This document shows positions 17,526-26,269 of a stretch of 52,215 nt of DNA, one piece after another (within the stretch, counting starts at the first letter, position 1; each line of letters begins with the position of its first letter). The notes under the pieces were generated by a model, which had not been told where the DNA came from, made no database searches, and saw only the letters and a list, made by a program, of their open reading frames with translations. The stretch covers positions 1 through 52,215 of the forward strand of contig JAGAYY010000037.1 in NCBI GenBank assembly GCA_017940265.1, in the 5' to 3' direction. Source of the stretch: Bacilli bacterium (GTDB lineage Bacteria; Bacillota_I; Bacilli_A; RFN20; CAG-826). A program made the translations under genes and the position numbers.

Positions 17526-18815
17526 TTATAATTCATTTTTTGCTGCTTTTTCTAAACGCTCATTAGCCGCATCTGCCGCTTTATAGATGTCATCAATACT
17601 TTCGTTAATGTTGTATTTTCCGTTTTCGTAAAGAATCTTACCATTAATCATTGTCATGATGACATTATCTTTGCTTCCAGCATAGACAAGGTTAGTGACG
17701 ATGTTATTAAGTGGCTGCATGTTTGGTTTTGATAAATCAATCATGATGATATCAGCGAGTTTATTAACATCTAAGACATCAGCGTCTTTAAGACCCATCG
17801 CTTTAGCGCCATTAACTGTGGCCATCTTTAAGAATTCAAATGCAGGGATGAATTTTTCGTCTTGAGTTTGAAGTCTATTGAAAGAGGCTAAAAGATACAT
17901 TTCTTTAAACATATCTAAACCGTTATTACTAGCAGGACCATCCGTACCAATCGCAATATTAATACCCATGTTATAGTATTTTGTGATTGGGACAATGCCA
18001 GAGGCTAATTTAGCGTTACTACATGGACATGTCACAATTGTTAAATTGTTATCTTTAAAGATTTTTGCTTCTTCATCAGTGAGATGGACACAGTGATAAC
18101 CACCACCACCATAAGCAAATAAGCCATTTTCATATAGATATTTTGCAGGAGGCATATTGTGTCTTTCAATGCAACCTTCTACTTCACCTTTAGTTTCACT
18201 AATGTGAGTGAAGAATGGACTATGAGTCATCTCAATTGCTTCTTTTGTTTTAGCAACTCTATTTTCATCAGCGGTATATTCTGAATGTAAACCAACGCAG
18301 AATCTAACTAGGCTATCTTTATTTTCATTGTATTTACGATAATTATTCACTTCTTGTTCTAAAGAGGTCACACCATGTTCATAGGTCCCTAAAAGAAGTG
18401 AACGAATACCAAAGTCTTCAGCGCTTTTAGCCATCATTGGAATGAAGAAATAGTAATCAAATATCGCAGTGATACCACTTGTTAAATATTCTAGGTAGGC
18501 CACTTTATTAAGAGCGTAAACATCTTCAGGAATTAAATGTTCTTCTCTAGGAAGACAAGTATTGAACAACCATTCGTGTTGACGTTCATCATCCGCTTTA
18601 CCTCTAAGGAAGACCATTGCACTATGAGCGTGAGCGTTTTTAAAACCAGGCATTAAAAGATTTTTCTTACAATCAATTTCACGGTCAAAAGGACCATAGC
18701 TTTGATAATCATTACCAATGTAGGCAATGTGGTTATTATTGACCACTAAACTGCCTTCAATGATTTGATCATTTTTCATTGTCAGGATACGTGCATTTTT
18801 TAATAAGATTTTCAT
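17526..18815 (-). CDS. mtaD: MtaD/SsnA-type amidohydrolase (S-adenosylhomocysteine/methylthioadenosine deaminase-like)
   Basis: The 429-aa metal-dependent hydrolase has the TIM-barrel landmarks of the ATZ/TRZ group: HxH at H62/H64 (NAHAHS), HISETKGE, 'YHCVHLTDEEAKIF', and GTDGPASNNG with the catalytic Asp. It is placed with 5'-methylthioadenosine/S-adenosylhomocysteine deaminases, though members also deaminate guanine or other heterocycles, so the substrate is not certain. Its ATG overlaps the plsC stop (ATGA), so the two are coupled. Confidence 0.85.
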   Translation of the reverse strand: MKILLKNARILTMKNDQIIEGSLVVNNNHIAYIGNDYQSYGPFDREIDCKKNLLMPGFKNAHAHSAMVFLRGKADDERQHEWLFNTCLPREEHLIPEDVYALNKVAYLEYLTSGITAIFDYYFFIPMMAKSAEDFGIRSLLLGTYEHGVTSLEQEVNNYRKYNENKDSLVRFCVGLHSEYTADENRVAKTKEAIEMTHSPFFTHISETKGEVEGCIERHNMPPAKYLYENGLFAYGGGGYHCVHLTDEEAKIFKDNNLTIVTCPCSNAKLASGIVPITKYYNMGINIAIGTDGPASNNGLDMFKEMYLLASFNRLQTQDEKFIPAFEFLKMATVNGAKAMGLKDADVLDVNKLADIIMIDLSKPNMQPLNNIVTNLVYAGSKDNVIMTMINGKILYENGKYNINESIDDIYKAADAANERLEKAAKNEL

Positions 18816-19489
18816 TTTTTACCTGCCTCACACATCTCTTGGAGATGTAACTCATATTCATATAATTCATTAGCGACTTCATTTAGTTTAGCTTGATTCA
18901 TCACTGAGCCAATCTTTTCTTTAACATCAAATGGCTTACCAATTACTAGTCTAGTCATATGCCAAATACTAGTTCTTTTTTGATGATAAACTGGGATGAT
19001 TGGTTTACCAGATAGATAGGCCATTAAGACGATACCACCTTTAAAGGCATCAACTTCACCATCTCTTTTAATATGACCTTCTGGAAATAAACCTAAGACA
19101 TGTCCATTAGCGACATATTGGCTTAAAAACTTCATCGTGGATAAAGATGGTTTTTCTCTATCAATTGGATAAGATAAGAAAACGTTTTTATATATCCAGG
19201 CAGTGAATTTATTCTTAATCAATTCAGTCATGAAAACGAAGTGTAATCTTCTTGATAAGAACGCTGTTAGTAGGATAAATGGATCAGAGAAACCAACATG
19301 GTTAGAAGATATGAAGGCTCCACCTTTGATTCTCTTTTTAGCTTCTGGTCCATCATAGATCTTTTTGATACGATACCAGATCATTGTTTGCCAAAAACCA
19401 AACCATTTCACTAAATCGTAAAGGATGTATTTGAATGAAAACAATTTTGCTTTTGGTACTTTTTGTTGCTTGTTTTTCTTTTTGTCCAT
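18812..19489 (-). CDS. plsC: 1-acyl-sn-glycerol-3-phosphate acyltransferase
   Basis: Makes phosphatidic acid from lysophosphatidic acid at the membrane. The 225-aa protein carries motif I NHVGFSD (HX4D) and motif III FPEGHIKRDG. The N-terminus is basic, followed by a hydrophobic patch. No Shine-Dalgarno precedes the ATG; an A/T-rich -10-like TATAAA lies about nine bases upstream. It is divergent from the T-box/tyrS unit and overlaps mtaD by four bases. Confidence 0.9.
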   Translation of the reverse strand: MDKKKNKQQKVPKAKLFSFKYILYDLVKWFGFWQTMIWYRIKKIYDGPEAKKRIKGGAFISSNHVGFSDPFILLTAFLSRRLHFVFMTELIKNKFTAWIYKNVFLSYPIDREKPSLSTMKFLSQYVANGHVLGLFPEGHIKRDGEVDAFKGGIVLMAYLSGKPIIPVYHQKRTSIWHMTRLVIGKPFDVKEKIGSVMNQAKLNEVANELYEYELHLQEMCEAGKK

Positions 19490-19523
19490 ATCTTAACTTT
19501 TATATTTTATATAAGAATTTATA

Positions 19524-19529
19524 TATAAT
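19524..19529 (+). promoter_or_regulatory. Candidate -10 of the tyrS T-box transcript
   Basis: TATAAT at 19524-19529 lies about 45 bases before the T-box stem I region. The -35 region is poor (tatatt), so it is a tentative call. Confidence 0.35.
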
Positions 19530-19559
19530 CAATTATGCTTTCAATATGTATCTTTATTT

Positions 19560-19839
19560 TAAGATACTGCTTTGATATACTTACTTGGTAAAGCGTTGAA
19601 GGAAACAAGTACGCTTAATGATGTCTTCTAGAGAGTGGCCGGTTGCTGCAAGACCATAGACTAGTTAAGGGGAATACATTCTGGAGCTGCTTCCTGAACC
19701 ATTTAGTAGGGAATGACGGGTTCGCCCGAAATAGCGAAGTGTCAAAGACACACTAAGGGATAGCTTGTGAGAGTTATCTAAATAGAGGTGGTACCACGAT
19801 TAATCGTCCTCTGTTCCGTTTTTGGAATAGAGGTTTTTT
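19560..19839 (+). ncRNA. T-box riboswitch (tyrosine)
   Basis: A regulatory leader that senses uncharged tRNA-Tyr. The T-box core AGAGGTGGTACCACG is at 19784-19798, just before the terminator. Stem I (about 19580-19700) contains an AAGTACG specifier loop with the Tyr codon UAC at 19610-19612, matching the downstream tyrS. The terminator and competing antiterminator lie at 19784-19839. Confidence 0.93.
19808..19839 (+). terminator. T-box regulated terminator
   Basis: Ten-base arms 19808-19817 and 19824-19833 (one G-U) are followed by six T. The 5' arm overlaps sequence that would pair in the antiterminator with the T-box bulge. Confidence 0.9.
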
Positions 19840-19859
19840 ACTAAAAGGAGATATTCAAA

Positions 19860-21071
19860 ATGAAAATCTACGAAGAATTACAAAGAAGAGGTTTAATTGC
19901 TCAAGTTACTGATGAACCAGAAATTAAAGAACTTATTAATAACGGTGGCGCAAGATTCTATATTGGTTTTGACCCAACAGCGGATTCTCTCCATGCAGGT
20001 CATTTTATGACCTTAGTCTTAATGAAGAGATTACAATTAGCCGGTAATAAGCCAATCGTTGTCTTAGGTGGCGGTACTGGTTTAGTGGGCGATCCAAGTG
20101 GTCGTACTGATATGAGAGCGATGCTTAGCGAAGAACAAATCGCTCATAACTGTGAAAGATTTAAAGAACAAATCGGTCGCTTCATTGAATTTGGTGAAGA
20201 TAAGGCCATCTGTGTTAATAACGCTGACTGGTTAAAAGGCTTAAAATACGTTGAACTTTTAAGAGATGTTGGTGCTTGTTTCTCCGTTAACAAAATGTTA
20301 ACCGCAGAATGCTATAAGCAAAGAATGGAAAAAGGTTTAACATTCTTAGAATTTAACTACATGATTATGCAGTCCTATGACTTCTATTACTTACATGAAC
20401 ACTATGGCTGTAATATGGAATTCGGTGGCGATGACCAATGGAGCAATATGCTCGCTGGTACTGAACTTATCAGAAAGAAAACTGGTAAAGATGCTTTTGC
20501 CTTAACAATTCCACTATTAACTAATAGTGAAGGTAAAAAAATGGGTAAATCCGTAAACGGTGCTCTTTGGTTAGATAAAGATAAAACATCACCATATGAA
20601 TTCTTCCAATACTGGAGAAATGTTAACGACGCTGATGTTGATAAATGCTTAAAGATGATTACTTTCTTGCCAATTGAAGAAATCGAAGAAATGGCAAAAT
20701 GGCCAGGCGAAAGAATCAACGAAAAGAAGGAAATCTTAGCATTCGAAATCACTAAGTTAGTACACGGTGAAGAAGAAGCTAAGAAAGCATTAGAAGCCGC
20801 ACGTGCACTATTCTCTGGTGAAGGTGATGACGCTAATATGCCAACCACTGAAATTGAGCTTGAAAACGATATCGGCTTATTAGATTTATTAGTCTTAACT
20901 AAGTTAGCTGCTTCTAAGGGCGAAGCTAGAAGACTTATTGATCAAGGTGGTATCTCACTTAACGGTAATAAGATTAGTGATGTCAATTTAAGAATTACTA
21001 AGGCCGATTTAGCGGAACCAATCAAAATCAAGAAAGGTAAAAAAGCCTTCCATAAGGTTGTCTTAAAATAA
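19860..21071 (+). CDS. tyrS: Tyrosyl-tRNA synthetase
   Basis: Class I synthetase of 403 aa that charges tRNA-Tyr. It has HAGH (45-48) in place of HIGH, the KMGKS loop in 'GKKMGKSVNGA', and a C-terminal S4-like RNA-binding domain ('LVLTKLAASKGEARRLI' region). AAAGGAG precedes the ATG by nine bases. Expression is controlled by the T-box leader just upstream. Confidence 0.97.
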   Translation: MKIYEELQRRGLIAQVTDEPEIKELINNGGARFYIGFDPTADSLHAGHFMTLVLMKRLQLAGNKPIVVLGGGTGLVGDPSGRTDMRAMLSEEQIAHNCERFKEQIGRFIEFGEDKAICVNNADWLKGLKYVELLRDVGACFSVNKMLTAECYKQRMEKGLTFLEFNYMIMQSYDFYYLHEHYGCNMEFGGDDQWSNMLAGTELIRKKTGKDAFALTIPLLTNSEGKKMGKSVNGALWLDKDKTSPYEFFQYWRNVNDADVDKCLKMITFLPIEEIEEMAKWPGERINEKKEILAFEITKLVHGEEEAKKALEAARALFSGEGDDANMPTTEIELENDIGLLDLLVLTKLAASKGEARRLIDQGGISLNGNKISDVNLRITKADLAEPIKIKKGKKAFHKVVLK

Positions 21072-21093
21072 CAATATTCAACTAAATAAAAAT

Positions 21094-21120
21094 AGAAGCG
21101 ACTGATTTCGCTTCTTTTTT
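21094..21120 (+). terminator. Terminator of tyrS
   Basis: GAAGCG (21095-21100) pairs with CGCTTC (21109-21114), followed by six T. Confidence 0.85.
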
Positions 21121-21128
21121 AAAAAATA

Positions 21129-21157
21129 TTGATAACCACTATTTATTTGCTTAGACT
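21129..21157 (+). promoter_or_regulatory. Promoter of the 21.2-kb lipoprotein gene
   Basis: TTGATA (21129-21134) and TAGACT (21152-21157) are spaced by 17 bases, giving a short leader with GAGG as ribosome site. Confidence 0.5.
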
Positions 21158-21181
21158 TAATGAATGAATGAGGTATTCCAT

Positions 21182-22051
21182 ATGAAAAAGATAATGCTAT
21201 TCCTTGCTTCTTCTCTTCTATTAGTAGCGTGTAATTCGACTAAGCGCCATTTTGATTTAAAAAATATAGGATCATTTGTGCCTGTAGAAATTCCAGAAGC
21301 ACACGATATTAATAAAGAATCAGCACAAGAATCCACAAACAGTCTTGTTACTGATTTTTACAACGTAGACAAAGATGCACGTGTAAATAATGGTGACTTT
21401 GTTTTTCACGTTGAAACAAAAGAATTAATAAAAAATAAAGAGGGTCGAGCTCCTTATTCAAAAACACATTTCATCGATTATAAAAACATCGATAATGCCG
21501 AAATGTCTTTCATTGAAGATGAAGATGAATATTTCTCAGTTGGTGGTTTGTATGACACAATACTAGTTCACAAGCAAACAAACGATTATGGTAACGTCCT
21601 ATTTGTCGAGAAAAAAGATAAAGATTTAGACGAATACTTCATCATTTCATATACCGAAAAAGAAACTGGATTCTCTGCAGGTAGCATGTCAGTTGCATTT
21701 GAATATCTAGCAAAGAGAAGAATGACTGAATATTATAATCGCTTTGCGGATTACAACAAATTCTTTGAATTTTTGGAAGATGATAATTTCGAACACACAA
21801 CCAAATTTGCCAGTAGAGGAAAAGGAAGCGTAATCTTAGAAGCAACTTCCACTGCGAAAAGCCCTGTAGAAATCGATGGCTCTAGCATTAACAAAGTAAC
21901 ATACAAGATGGAATATTTTGAAAACTTATTAGTGGGCCATGAATATAAAGCGTTTTCGAATTCACAGGTTGTAAAAAGTGAAACATTATCGCTGACATAT
22001 GAAAGACCAGAAATTGAACTTCCCGATTATTGGAAGCTTCATATCAAGTGA
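21182..22051 (+). CDS. Lipoprotein of unknown function
   Basis: The 289-aa protein starts MKKIMLFLASSLLLVAC, a type II signal peptide whose Cys (about residue 17) would be lipidated and membrane-anchored outside. The ATG at 21182 is chosen over an in-frame ATG 18 bases earlier because it sits nine bases after GAGG and directly begins the signal peptide. The mature part is acidic, beta-rich, without a domain I recognise. It has its own promoter and terminator. Confidence 0.82.
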   Translation: MKKIMLFLASSLLLVACNSTKRHFDLKNIGSFVPVEIPEAHDINKESAQESTNSLVTDFYNVDKDARVNNGDFVFHVETKELIKNKEGRAPYSKTHFIDYKNIDNAEMSFIEDEDEYFSVGGLYDTILVHKQTNDYGNVLFVEKKDKDLDEYFIISYTEKETGFSAGSMSVAFEYLAKRRMTEYYNRFADYNKFFEFLEDDNFEHTTKFASRGKGSVILEATSTAKSPVEIDGSSINKVTYKMEYFENLLVGHEYKAFSNSQVVKSETLSLTYERPEIELPDYWKLHIK

Positions 22052-22058
22052 TGAAAAT

Positions 22059-22082
22059 AAAAGGAGCATTTGCTCCTTTTTT
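22059..22082. terminator. Bidirectional terminator between convergent genes
   Basis: AAAAGGAGCA and TGCTCCTTTT form a perfect 10-base stem with a TT turn, flanked by A- and T-runs; it serves the lipoprotein and the convergent thioesterase gene. Confidence 0.88.
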
Positions 22083-22797
22083 ATTCTTCTACAAATGTCA
22101 CTTTTCCTAAGAAGGAAGTTCCACCATCGACTTTAACTTCAATGGTTTCTGGATTATTTCTATCACTGTAAACAGTGACTGTTTCGTTTTCTTTGATTTC
22201 TTTAATGTAATTTAAGGAAATGAAACTTGGACGATGTGTCTTATAGAATTCAAAGTCATGAGTGTCCATTAATAGTTCAACATAACGGACATTGTTCATA
22301 TGGCAGTTGAAGTCTAAATCACTATAGTGAATCTTTCTTGTTTCAATTTGGATATTATCTTCACTAGCGACGATTTTACTTGGTAAAGGTAGTTCATATT
22401 CGCTTGTTTCAGGTGGAAGTTTATTAATGACATCTTTATCAACGACCACTCGTCTTGTTTTAGCATCTATTAGTGCCCAAATTGATGAGGCTTTTACGAT
22501 AACGTTATTGTTTTCATCTTTGATATAGAAGAAACGAGGATATAACATTGCCATATCTTTACCAGGATATGTACACACTGTAATCTTTTCGTTGCAGCGT
22601 GGTAATCTTTTGATTTCCACATCCATTCTAGTAATGACCCAGTCAATACCTCTTTTAGATAATGAAATAGAATCAGAACCCACTGATTCTGTTGCCTTAA
22701 GGGCAACGTCTTGAAATAAACGATATAGATTAGCGGGTTTTAAGGTAAAACGATAATCGACATCGTTATTAGAAATAATAAATTCATGTTGATACAT
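22081..22797 (-). CDS. Acyl-ACP thioesterase (FatA/FatB-like)
   Basis: Hydrolyses acyl-ACP to free fatty acid, ending type II fatty acid elongation. The 238-aa protein is a double hotdog: first half 'WVITRMDVEIKRLPR', second half 'YSDLDFNCHMNNVRYVE', which carries the Asn/His-containing catalytic segment typical of PF01643. GGAGAG, inside the last codons of the upstream flavoprotein gene, is the ribosome site; the gap is 2 bases, so the two genes share an mRNA. Confidence 0.9.
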   Translation of the reverse strand: MYQHEFIISNNDVDYRFTLKPANLYRLFQDVALKATESVGSDSISLSKRGIDWVITRMDVEIKRLPRCNEKITVCTYPGKDMAMLYPRFFYIKDENNNVIVKASSIWALIDAKTRRVVVDKDVINKLPPETSEYELPLPSKIVASEDNIQIETRKIHYSDLDFNCHMNNVRYVELLMDTHDFEFYKTHRPSFISLNYIKEIKENETVTVYSDRNNPETIEVKVDGGTSFLGKVTFVEE

Positions 22798-22799
22798 AC

Positions 22800-23891
22800 T
22801 TACTCTCCTAGAGCTTTACTCACTTTTTCAGCGGATGCGAACGCAAACATTAAGTTATAGCCACCACACATGCCATCGATGTCTAATACTTCACCAGTGA
22901 AATAGAGACCGCTTTCTTTCTTTGATTCTAAAGAATCATTAACTTCACTTAAAGAAAGACCACCATGGCTCACTTCAGCGATTTTATATTCATAGAAATC
23001 TTTGAATGTGAAAACTAGATGATGGATATCTAAATTATTCGCTAATAGATATTCAGCGATCTTTGGGGCGACATATTCATAATATTGATTTTGTTTAATT
23101 ACTTTGGAATTAGGGGCTAAATCCACCACTAATTTGATATTCTTTTTATCATTTAGACGATTGATTCTAGCGGACATATTTAAGATAACGATGCCACTTA
23201 TTCCATCATCCTTAAATAAGATTTCTCCATCTTCCTTATAGACTTCTTCATTATTATCCAATAATGTGACTCTACCTTTAGCGCGTTGACCAGAAATCTT
23301 TTTAGTGTTTTCTTTAGTTTTAATTGGACTTAAAGAAGGTGATAAGGTTTCAATCTTATAGCCTTTCTTTTTTAAGATATCTAATAATGTACCATCCGTT
23401 CCTAACTGTGGATAAGCACATCCACCAGCGGAAATCACTAACTTATCAAAGATATATTCATTCTCATTAGTTTTAACGTAGAACTTATTATCTTTCTTTT
23501 GATAATCTATGACGCTTTCATTAAGTTTGACTTTAATGCCTAATTCTTCAATCTTCTTATTTAGCATTAAAACGACCGTTTGCGCGCTCATTGAGGTTGG
23601 GAAGACTAATTCATCTAGATAAGTTGGATGGATGCCGTACCTATCGAAAATAGCCACTATATCTTGTGGTTTGAATTCTTTAAGTAACTTATTAGCAAGT
23701 TCATTATTGTATTTACCTACTAAGTCACCCATATTAGCGTAGTTACATCTGCCGTTACCAGTGACTAAGACTTTCTTAAGAATCTTATCGTTTCTTTCGA
23801 TTAAAGTGACATCAAAAGAAGGATTATTTTCTTTAAGTCTAATTGCTAGATAACTTCCAGAAGCACCCGCTCCGATAATTCCGATTTTCAT
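22800..23891 (-). CDS. HI0933/BaiN-family FAD-dependent oxidoreductase
   Basis: The 363-aa flavoprotein begins with the Rossmann dinucleotide motif GAGASG and shows the family signature 'KVLVTGNGRCNYAN' and the C-terminal GGYNLMFAFASA FAD site. The family includes BaiN-like and uncharacterised oxidoreductases; substrate unknown. I start at the ATG at 23891: the 12 extra codons upstream contain the promoter, and the Rossmann strand begins at this Met. No Shine-Dalgarno is present; a well-formed promoter puts the start of transcription at or next to the ATG. Confidence 0.9.
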   Translation of the reverse strand: MKIGIIGAGASGSYLAIRLKENNPSFDVTLIERNDKILKKVLVTGNGRCNYANMGDLVGKYNNELANKLLKEFKPQDIVAIFDRYGIHPTYLDELVFPTSMSAQTVVLMLNKKIEELGIKVKLNESVIDYQKKDNKFYVKTNENEYIFDKLVISAGGCAYPQLGTDGTLLDILKKKGYKIETLSPSLSPIKTKENTKKISGQRAKGRVTLLDNNEEVYKEDGEILFKDDGISGIVILNMSARINRLNDKKNIKLVVDLAPNSKVIKQNQYYEYVAPKIAEYLLANNLDIHHLVFTFKDFYEYKIAEVSHGGLSLSEVNDSLESKKESGLYFTGEVLDIDGMCGGYNLMFAFASAEKVSKALGE

Positions 23892-23898
23892 ATGAAAG

Positions 23899-23927
23899 AT
23901 GATAACACTTAGTGTTAAAAAGCACAA
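23899..23927 (-). promoter_or_regulatory. Promoter and palindrome of the flavoprotein gene (leaderless)
   Basis: On the minus strand TTGTGC (23927-23922), a 17-base spacer and extended -10 TGTTATCAT (TATCAT at 23904-23899) end seven bases before the ATG. A perfect 13-base palindrome AACACT-A-AGTGTT (23904-23916) fills the spacer and touches the -10, a typical repressor position. Confidence 0.55.
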
Positions 23928-23954
23928 TAAAGGACTAGGTTACATTCCTAGTCC
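23926..23954 (-). terminator. Terminator of the purine operon
   Basis: GGACTAGG/CCTAGTCC (23932-23939 and 23947-23954) form a perfect 8-base stem followed on the minus strand by TTTATT. It lies just before the flavoprotein promoter. Confidence 0.6.
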
Positions 23955-23975
23955 ATTTGTCTATTTAATTTTTGA

Positions 23976-25463
23976 TTATTGCTGTTCTTTCTTATGAAAT
24001 AAGCGGATCTGCATATCTTCTGGAAGAATCCAAGAAAGAATAAAGGCAATAATAAACATATTAAGAACATTATTAGATAACATGTCGCCTAGCCAAGAAA
24101 CTCCTAGTGCTTTAAAGAGATTTAATGACATAGCGGTGCCTTCCCCGATTGTGACTGTAGCGATGGTCATACCAAAGCCAAGGCAAATACTTAAAGCGGT
24201 GATTGTGATATTTTTATCACTCCAGCCGATTTCTGATATTGATTTCATACCGATAATGGCAATGGAACCAAATAAGATGACCATCGAGCCACCGATAACA
24301 GCATCAGGGATGGTAAATAAGAAATTAGCGATTGGTGGGAAGAAGCTAGCAATGACTAAGAATGCTGCACCTAAAAAGATTGTGAAACGGTTTGTGACTT
24401 TAGTTTGTGAAACAATACCAACGTTTTGGGCATAAATAGTTAATGGGAAAGCCCCAAATAAAGCGGCAATCGCGCTATTAGCGCCATAGATGATAAGACC
24501 ACCATTTATTTCACGAGCAGTAGCTTTTCTTCCTAAAGCAATTTTTGCGGTTGTATCGGTGTTACCGATAGCCTCTATTGTCGTGGCAATAAAGCAGATT
24601 GAAGTTAAGATACATGGCACAAGTTCAAATCTAATTCGAGTGATATTGATTAAATGTGGATAATCGATGACACCGTGTGAGCCCACAAATTCAGTAATAG
24701 CAAGACCGTTAAAATTAATCATGCCAGGGAAGCAACAACTCAAAATATAGCCCACAATAATACCGACGACAACGTTAAGATTTTTCCATACGCCTGTCAT
24801 GAATATTGACCATAAAAGCGAAGTGATTAATGTCGCTAAAGCAACGATGATATAGCAAAAATAAGCGACAGGTGTACCAGTTTCCCCTGTATTAATGATA
24901 TTTGTAATGATGGTTGTGCCACCTAAAAAACTATTTGCACCACTGGTTAATAAAGATAGGCCAACGCCCAAGACCACAATCGCTGGAACGATTGGTTTAA
25001 TGAGTTTGCCCCACCATCTATAAAAGAGTGAGAAGACTATCGCAAATAAGGCACCAAATATAATAGAGCCTAGAATTGTGTAATAAGCCGTTACTGGATC
25101 GCTAGATGCAGCGGTACTTGTACCGATAGTTAATAATACTGGTACAAAGGTAAATGATGTACCTAATACAACAGGTAATCTAACACCAATTAATAGTTGA
25201 GCAATAGCGCCGATACCCGCCATAAAGACTGCGCCTAATAAAGCTTGAACACCTAATTGACTGTCTAATAGACCAATCGCCGCAAAGACAATAATGATTG
25301 GGGTAATATTAGCGACAAACATCGCTAAAATATGCTGCAAGCCGAAAGGAATCGCACTACCAATCGGCACGCGATTGTCTAATGCGAATAAGTTGTCTTT
25401 AGAAGCAGGGCCTTTAAAAACAGACTTAATGCCTTTACCTAAGTCGGCGAAAAATCTTTTCAT
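23976..25463 (-). CDS. NCS2-family purine/xanthine permease
   Basis: A membrane transporter of 495 aa with about 12-14 hydrophobic segments that imports a nucleobase with H+ or Na+. Family landmarks: 'FGLQHILAMFVANITP' near the start, 'VVLGTSFTFVPVLL', the substrate Glu in 'TTIEAIGNTDTTAKIALGRK', and FPLTIYAQNVGIVSQTKV near TM10. The context (one-base overlap with guanine deaminase) suggests guanine, xanthine or urate rather than uracil. It is the last gene of the purine operon. Confidence 0.92.
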   Translation of the reverse strand: MKRFFADLGKGIKSVFKGPASKDNLFALDNRVPIGSAIPFGLQHILAMFVANITPIIIVFAAIGLLDSQLGVQALLGAVFMAGIGAIAQLLIGVRLPVVLGTSFTFVPVLLTIGTSTAASSDPVTAYYTILGSIIFGALFAIVFSLFYRWWGKLIKPIVPAIVVLGVGLSLLTSGANSFLGGTTIITNIINTGETGTPVAYFCYIIVALATLITSLLWSIFMTGVWKNLNVVVGIIVGYILSCCFPGMINFNGLAITEFVGSHGVIDYPHLINITRIRFELVPCILTSICFIATTIEAIGNTDTTAKIALGRKATAREINGGLIIYGANSAIAALFGAFPLTIYAQNVGIVSQTKVTNRFTIFLGAAFLVIASFFPPIANFLFTIPDAVIGGSMVILFGSIAIIGMKSISEIGWSDKNITITALSICLGFGMTIATVTIGEGTAMSLNLFKALGVSWLGDMLSNNVLNMFIIAFILSWILPEDMQIRLFHKKEQQ

Positions 25464-25915
25464 TAATAATTAACCTTATCACTAATACGTTTGTATTCCC
25501 CGTATAATTTGAGGCATTCTTTACGATCTAATTCGTGAATTAATTGTTCACGATTTTCAAATTGTTCATAGAACTTCTTATCTCTGAAACCGATTTCTTC
25601 GGTATCTAAGATATTGCAGCCATAATAAATCTTTTCAATGTTGGCCCATAAAATCGCGGCCATACACATTGGGCATGGTTCACCGGTTGTGTAGATTTCA
25701 CAACCGCTTAAATCAAAAGTGCCTAATTTCTTACAGGCTTTATGGATTGCCATGATTTCACCATGACAAGTTGGATCGTTGTTTTTCACAACTTGGTTAT
25801 GCCCTTTAGCGATAACCTCATCATTTTTAACAATCACCGCACCGAAAGGACCACCATGTCCGTTTCTAATGCCTTTTTTGGCTTCGTTAATAGCCATTCT
25901 CATGTATTTGTTCAT
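25463..25915 (-). CDS. guaD: Guanine deaminase (cytidine-deaminase fold)
   Basis: Converts guanine to xanthine. The ~150-aa protein matches the Bacillus-type GuaD: GGPFGAVIVKNDEV, zinc site CHGE (His and proton-shuttle Glu) and PCPMC (two Cys ligands). The ATG at 25915 is preferred over one at 25921, which sits one base after AAGGA. It overlaps the permease by one base and follows the YCG-repeat gene by about 11 bases; the pair forms a salvage pathway feeding xanthine. A tRNA adenosine deaminase (TadA) is the main alternative, but the 'NDPTCHGE' context and the permease partner favour GuaD. Confidence 0.9.
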   Translation of the reverse strand: MNKYMRMAINEAKKGIRNGHGGPFGAVIVKNDEVIAKGHNQVVKNNDPTCHGEIMAIHKACKKLGTFDLSGCEIYTTGEPCPMCMAAILWANIEKIYYGCNILDTEEIGFRDKKFYEQFENREQLIHELDRKECLKLYGEYKRISDKVNY

Positions 25916-25926
25916 AATCATTCCTT

Positions 25927-26268
25927 TTAGGCAAACAAGATGGCGATTAACGCCTTCATTTGCTCATTGCTGAGAAAACCTTCAATCTCATAGAGATATG
26001 GTCCGCAGTATTGCTTGATTTTATTACCTTCGATTTCGGCAATATAGTTACCGCAGTAACGTTGGATTCTTCGACCATCAAACACTAAAAGATAATTACC
26101 ACAATAACGTTGGATTTTATCAGTGCTTATGTCATAAAGATAATTACCGCAATATTTTTGTAACTTACCATTACTGATTTGGTACAAATATGGTCCACAG
26201 TATTCTTGAATCTTATCCCCATTAATTTCGAGGATGTAATTACCACAATAACGTTTAATTCTTGCCAT
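25927..26268 (-). CDS. YCG-repeat protein (six 16-residue repeats)
   Basis: A 113-aa cytoplasmic protein I cannot assign to a named family. After MARIK it consists of six consecutive 16-residue repeats (residues 6-101) of the form [RKEQ]YCG[NP]Y[IL]xx[IF]xx[GDR]xx[IL][QK], ending with a short Leu/Ile tail. The strict period, aromatic and Gly positions suggest a small beta-solenoid or beta-hairpin stack; six Cys at fixed positions could bind metal or form a line of thiols (inference). The start is the ATG one base after the stop of the LURP-one-like gene, so the two are translationally coupled. The frame also opens further upstream, but that would overlap the neighbour and lack a ribosome site. 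Confidence 0.85.
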   Translation of the reverse strand: MARIKRYCGNYILEINGDKIQEYCGPYLYQISNGKLQKYCGNYLYDISTDKIQRYCGNYLLVFDGRRIQRYCGNYIAEIEGNKIKQYCGPYLYEIEGFLSNEQMKALIAILFA

Positions 26269-26269
26269 A

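Noticed and set aside
20402..20848. 148-codon minus-strand frame opposite tyrS
   Set aside because: It lies wholly within tyrS, whose synthetase motifs are intact, and its Ser/Leu-rich text is typical of antisense reading.
25927..26268. CRISPR-like array suggested by regular 48-bp periodicity
   Set aside because: The periodicity comes from 16-residue protein repeats in an open frame; the DNA units vary at many positions and there are no unique spacers.
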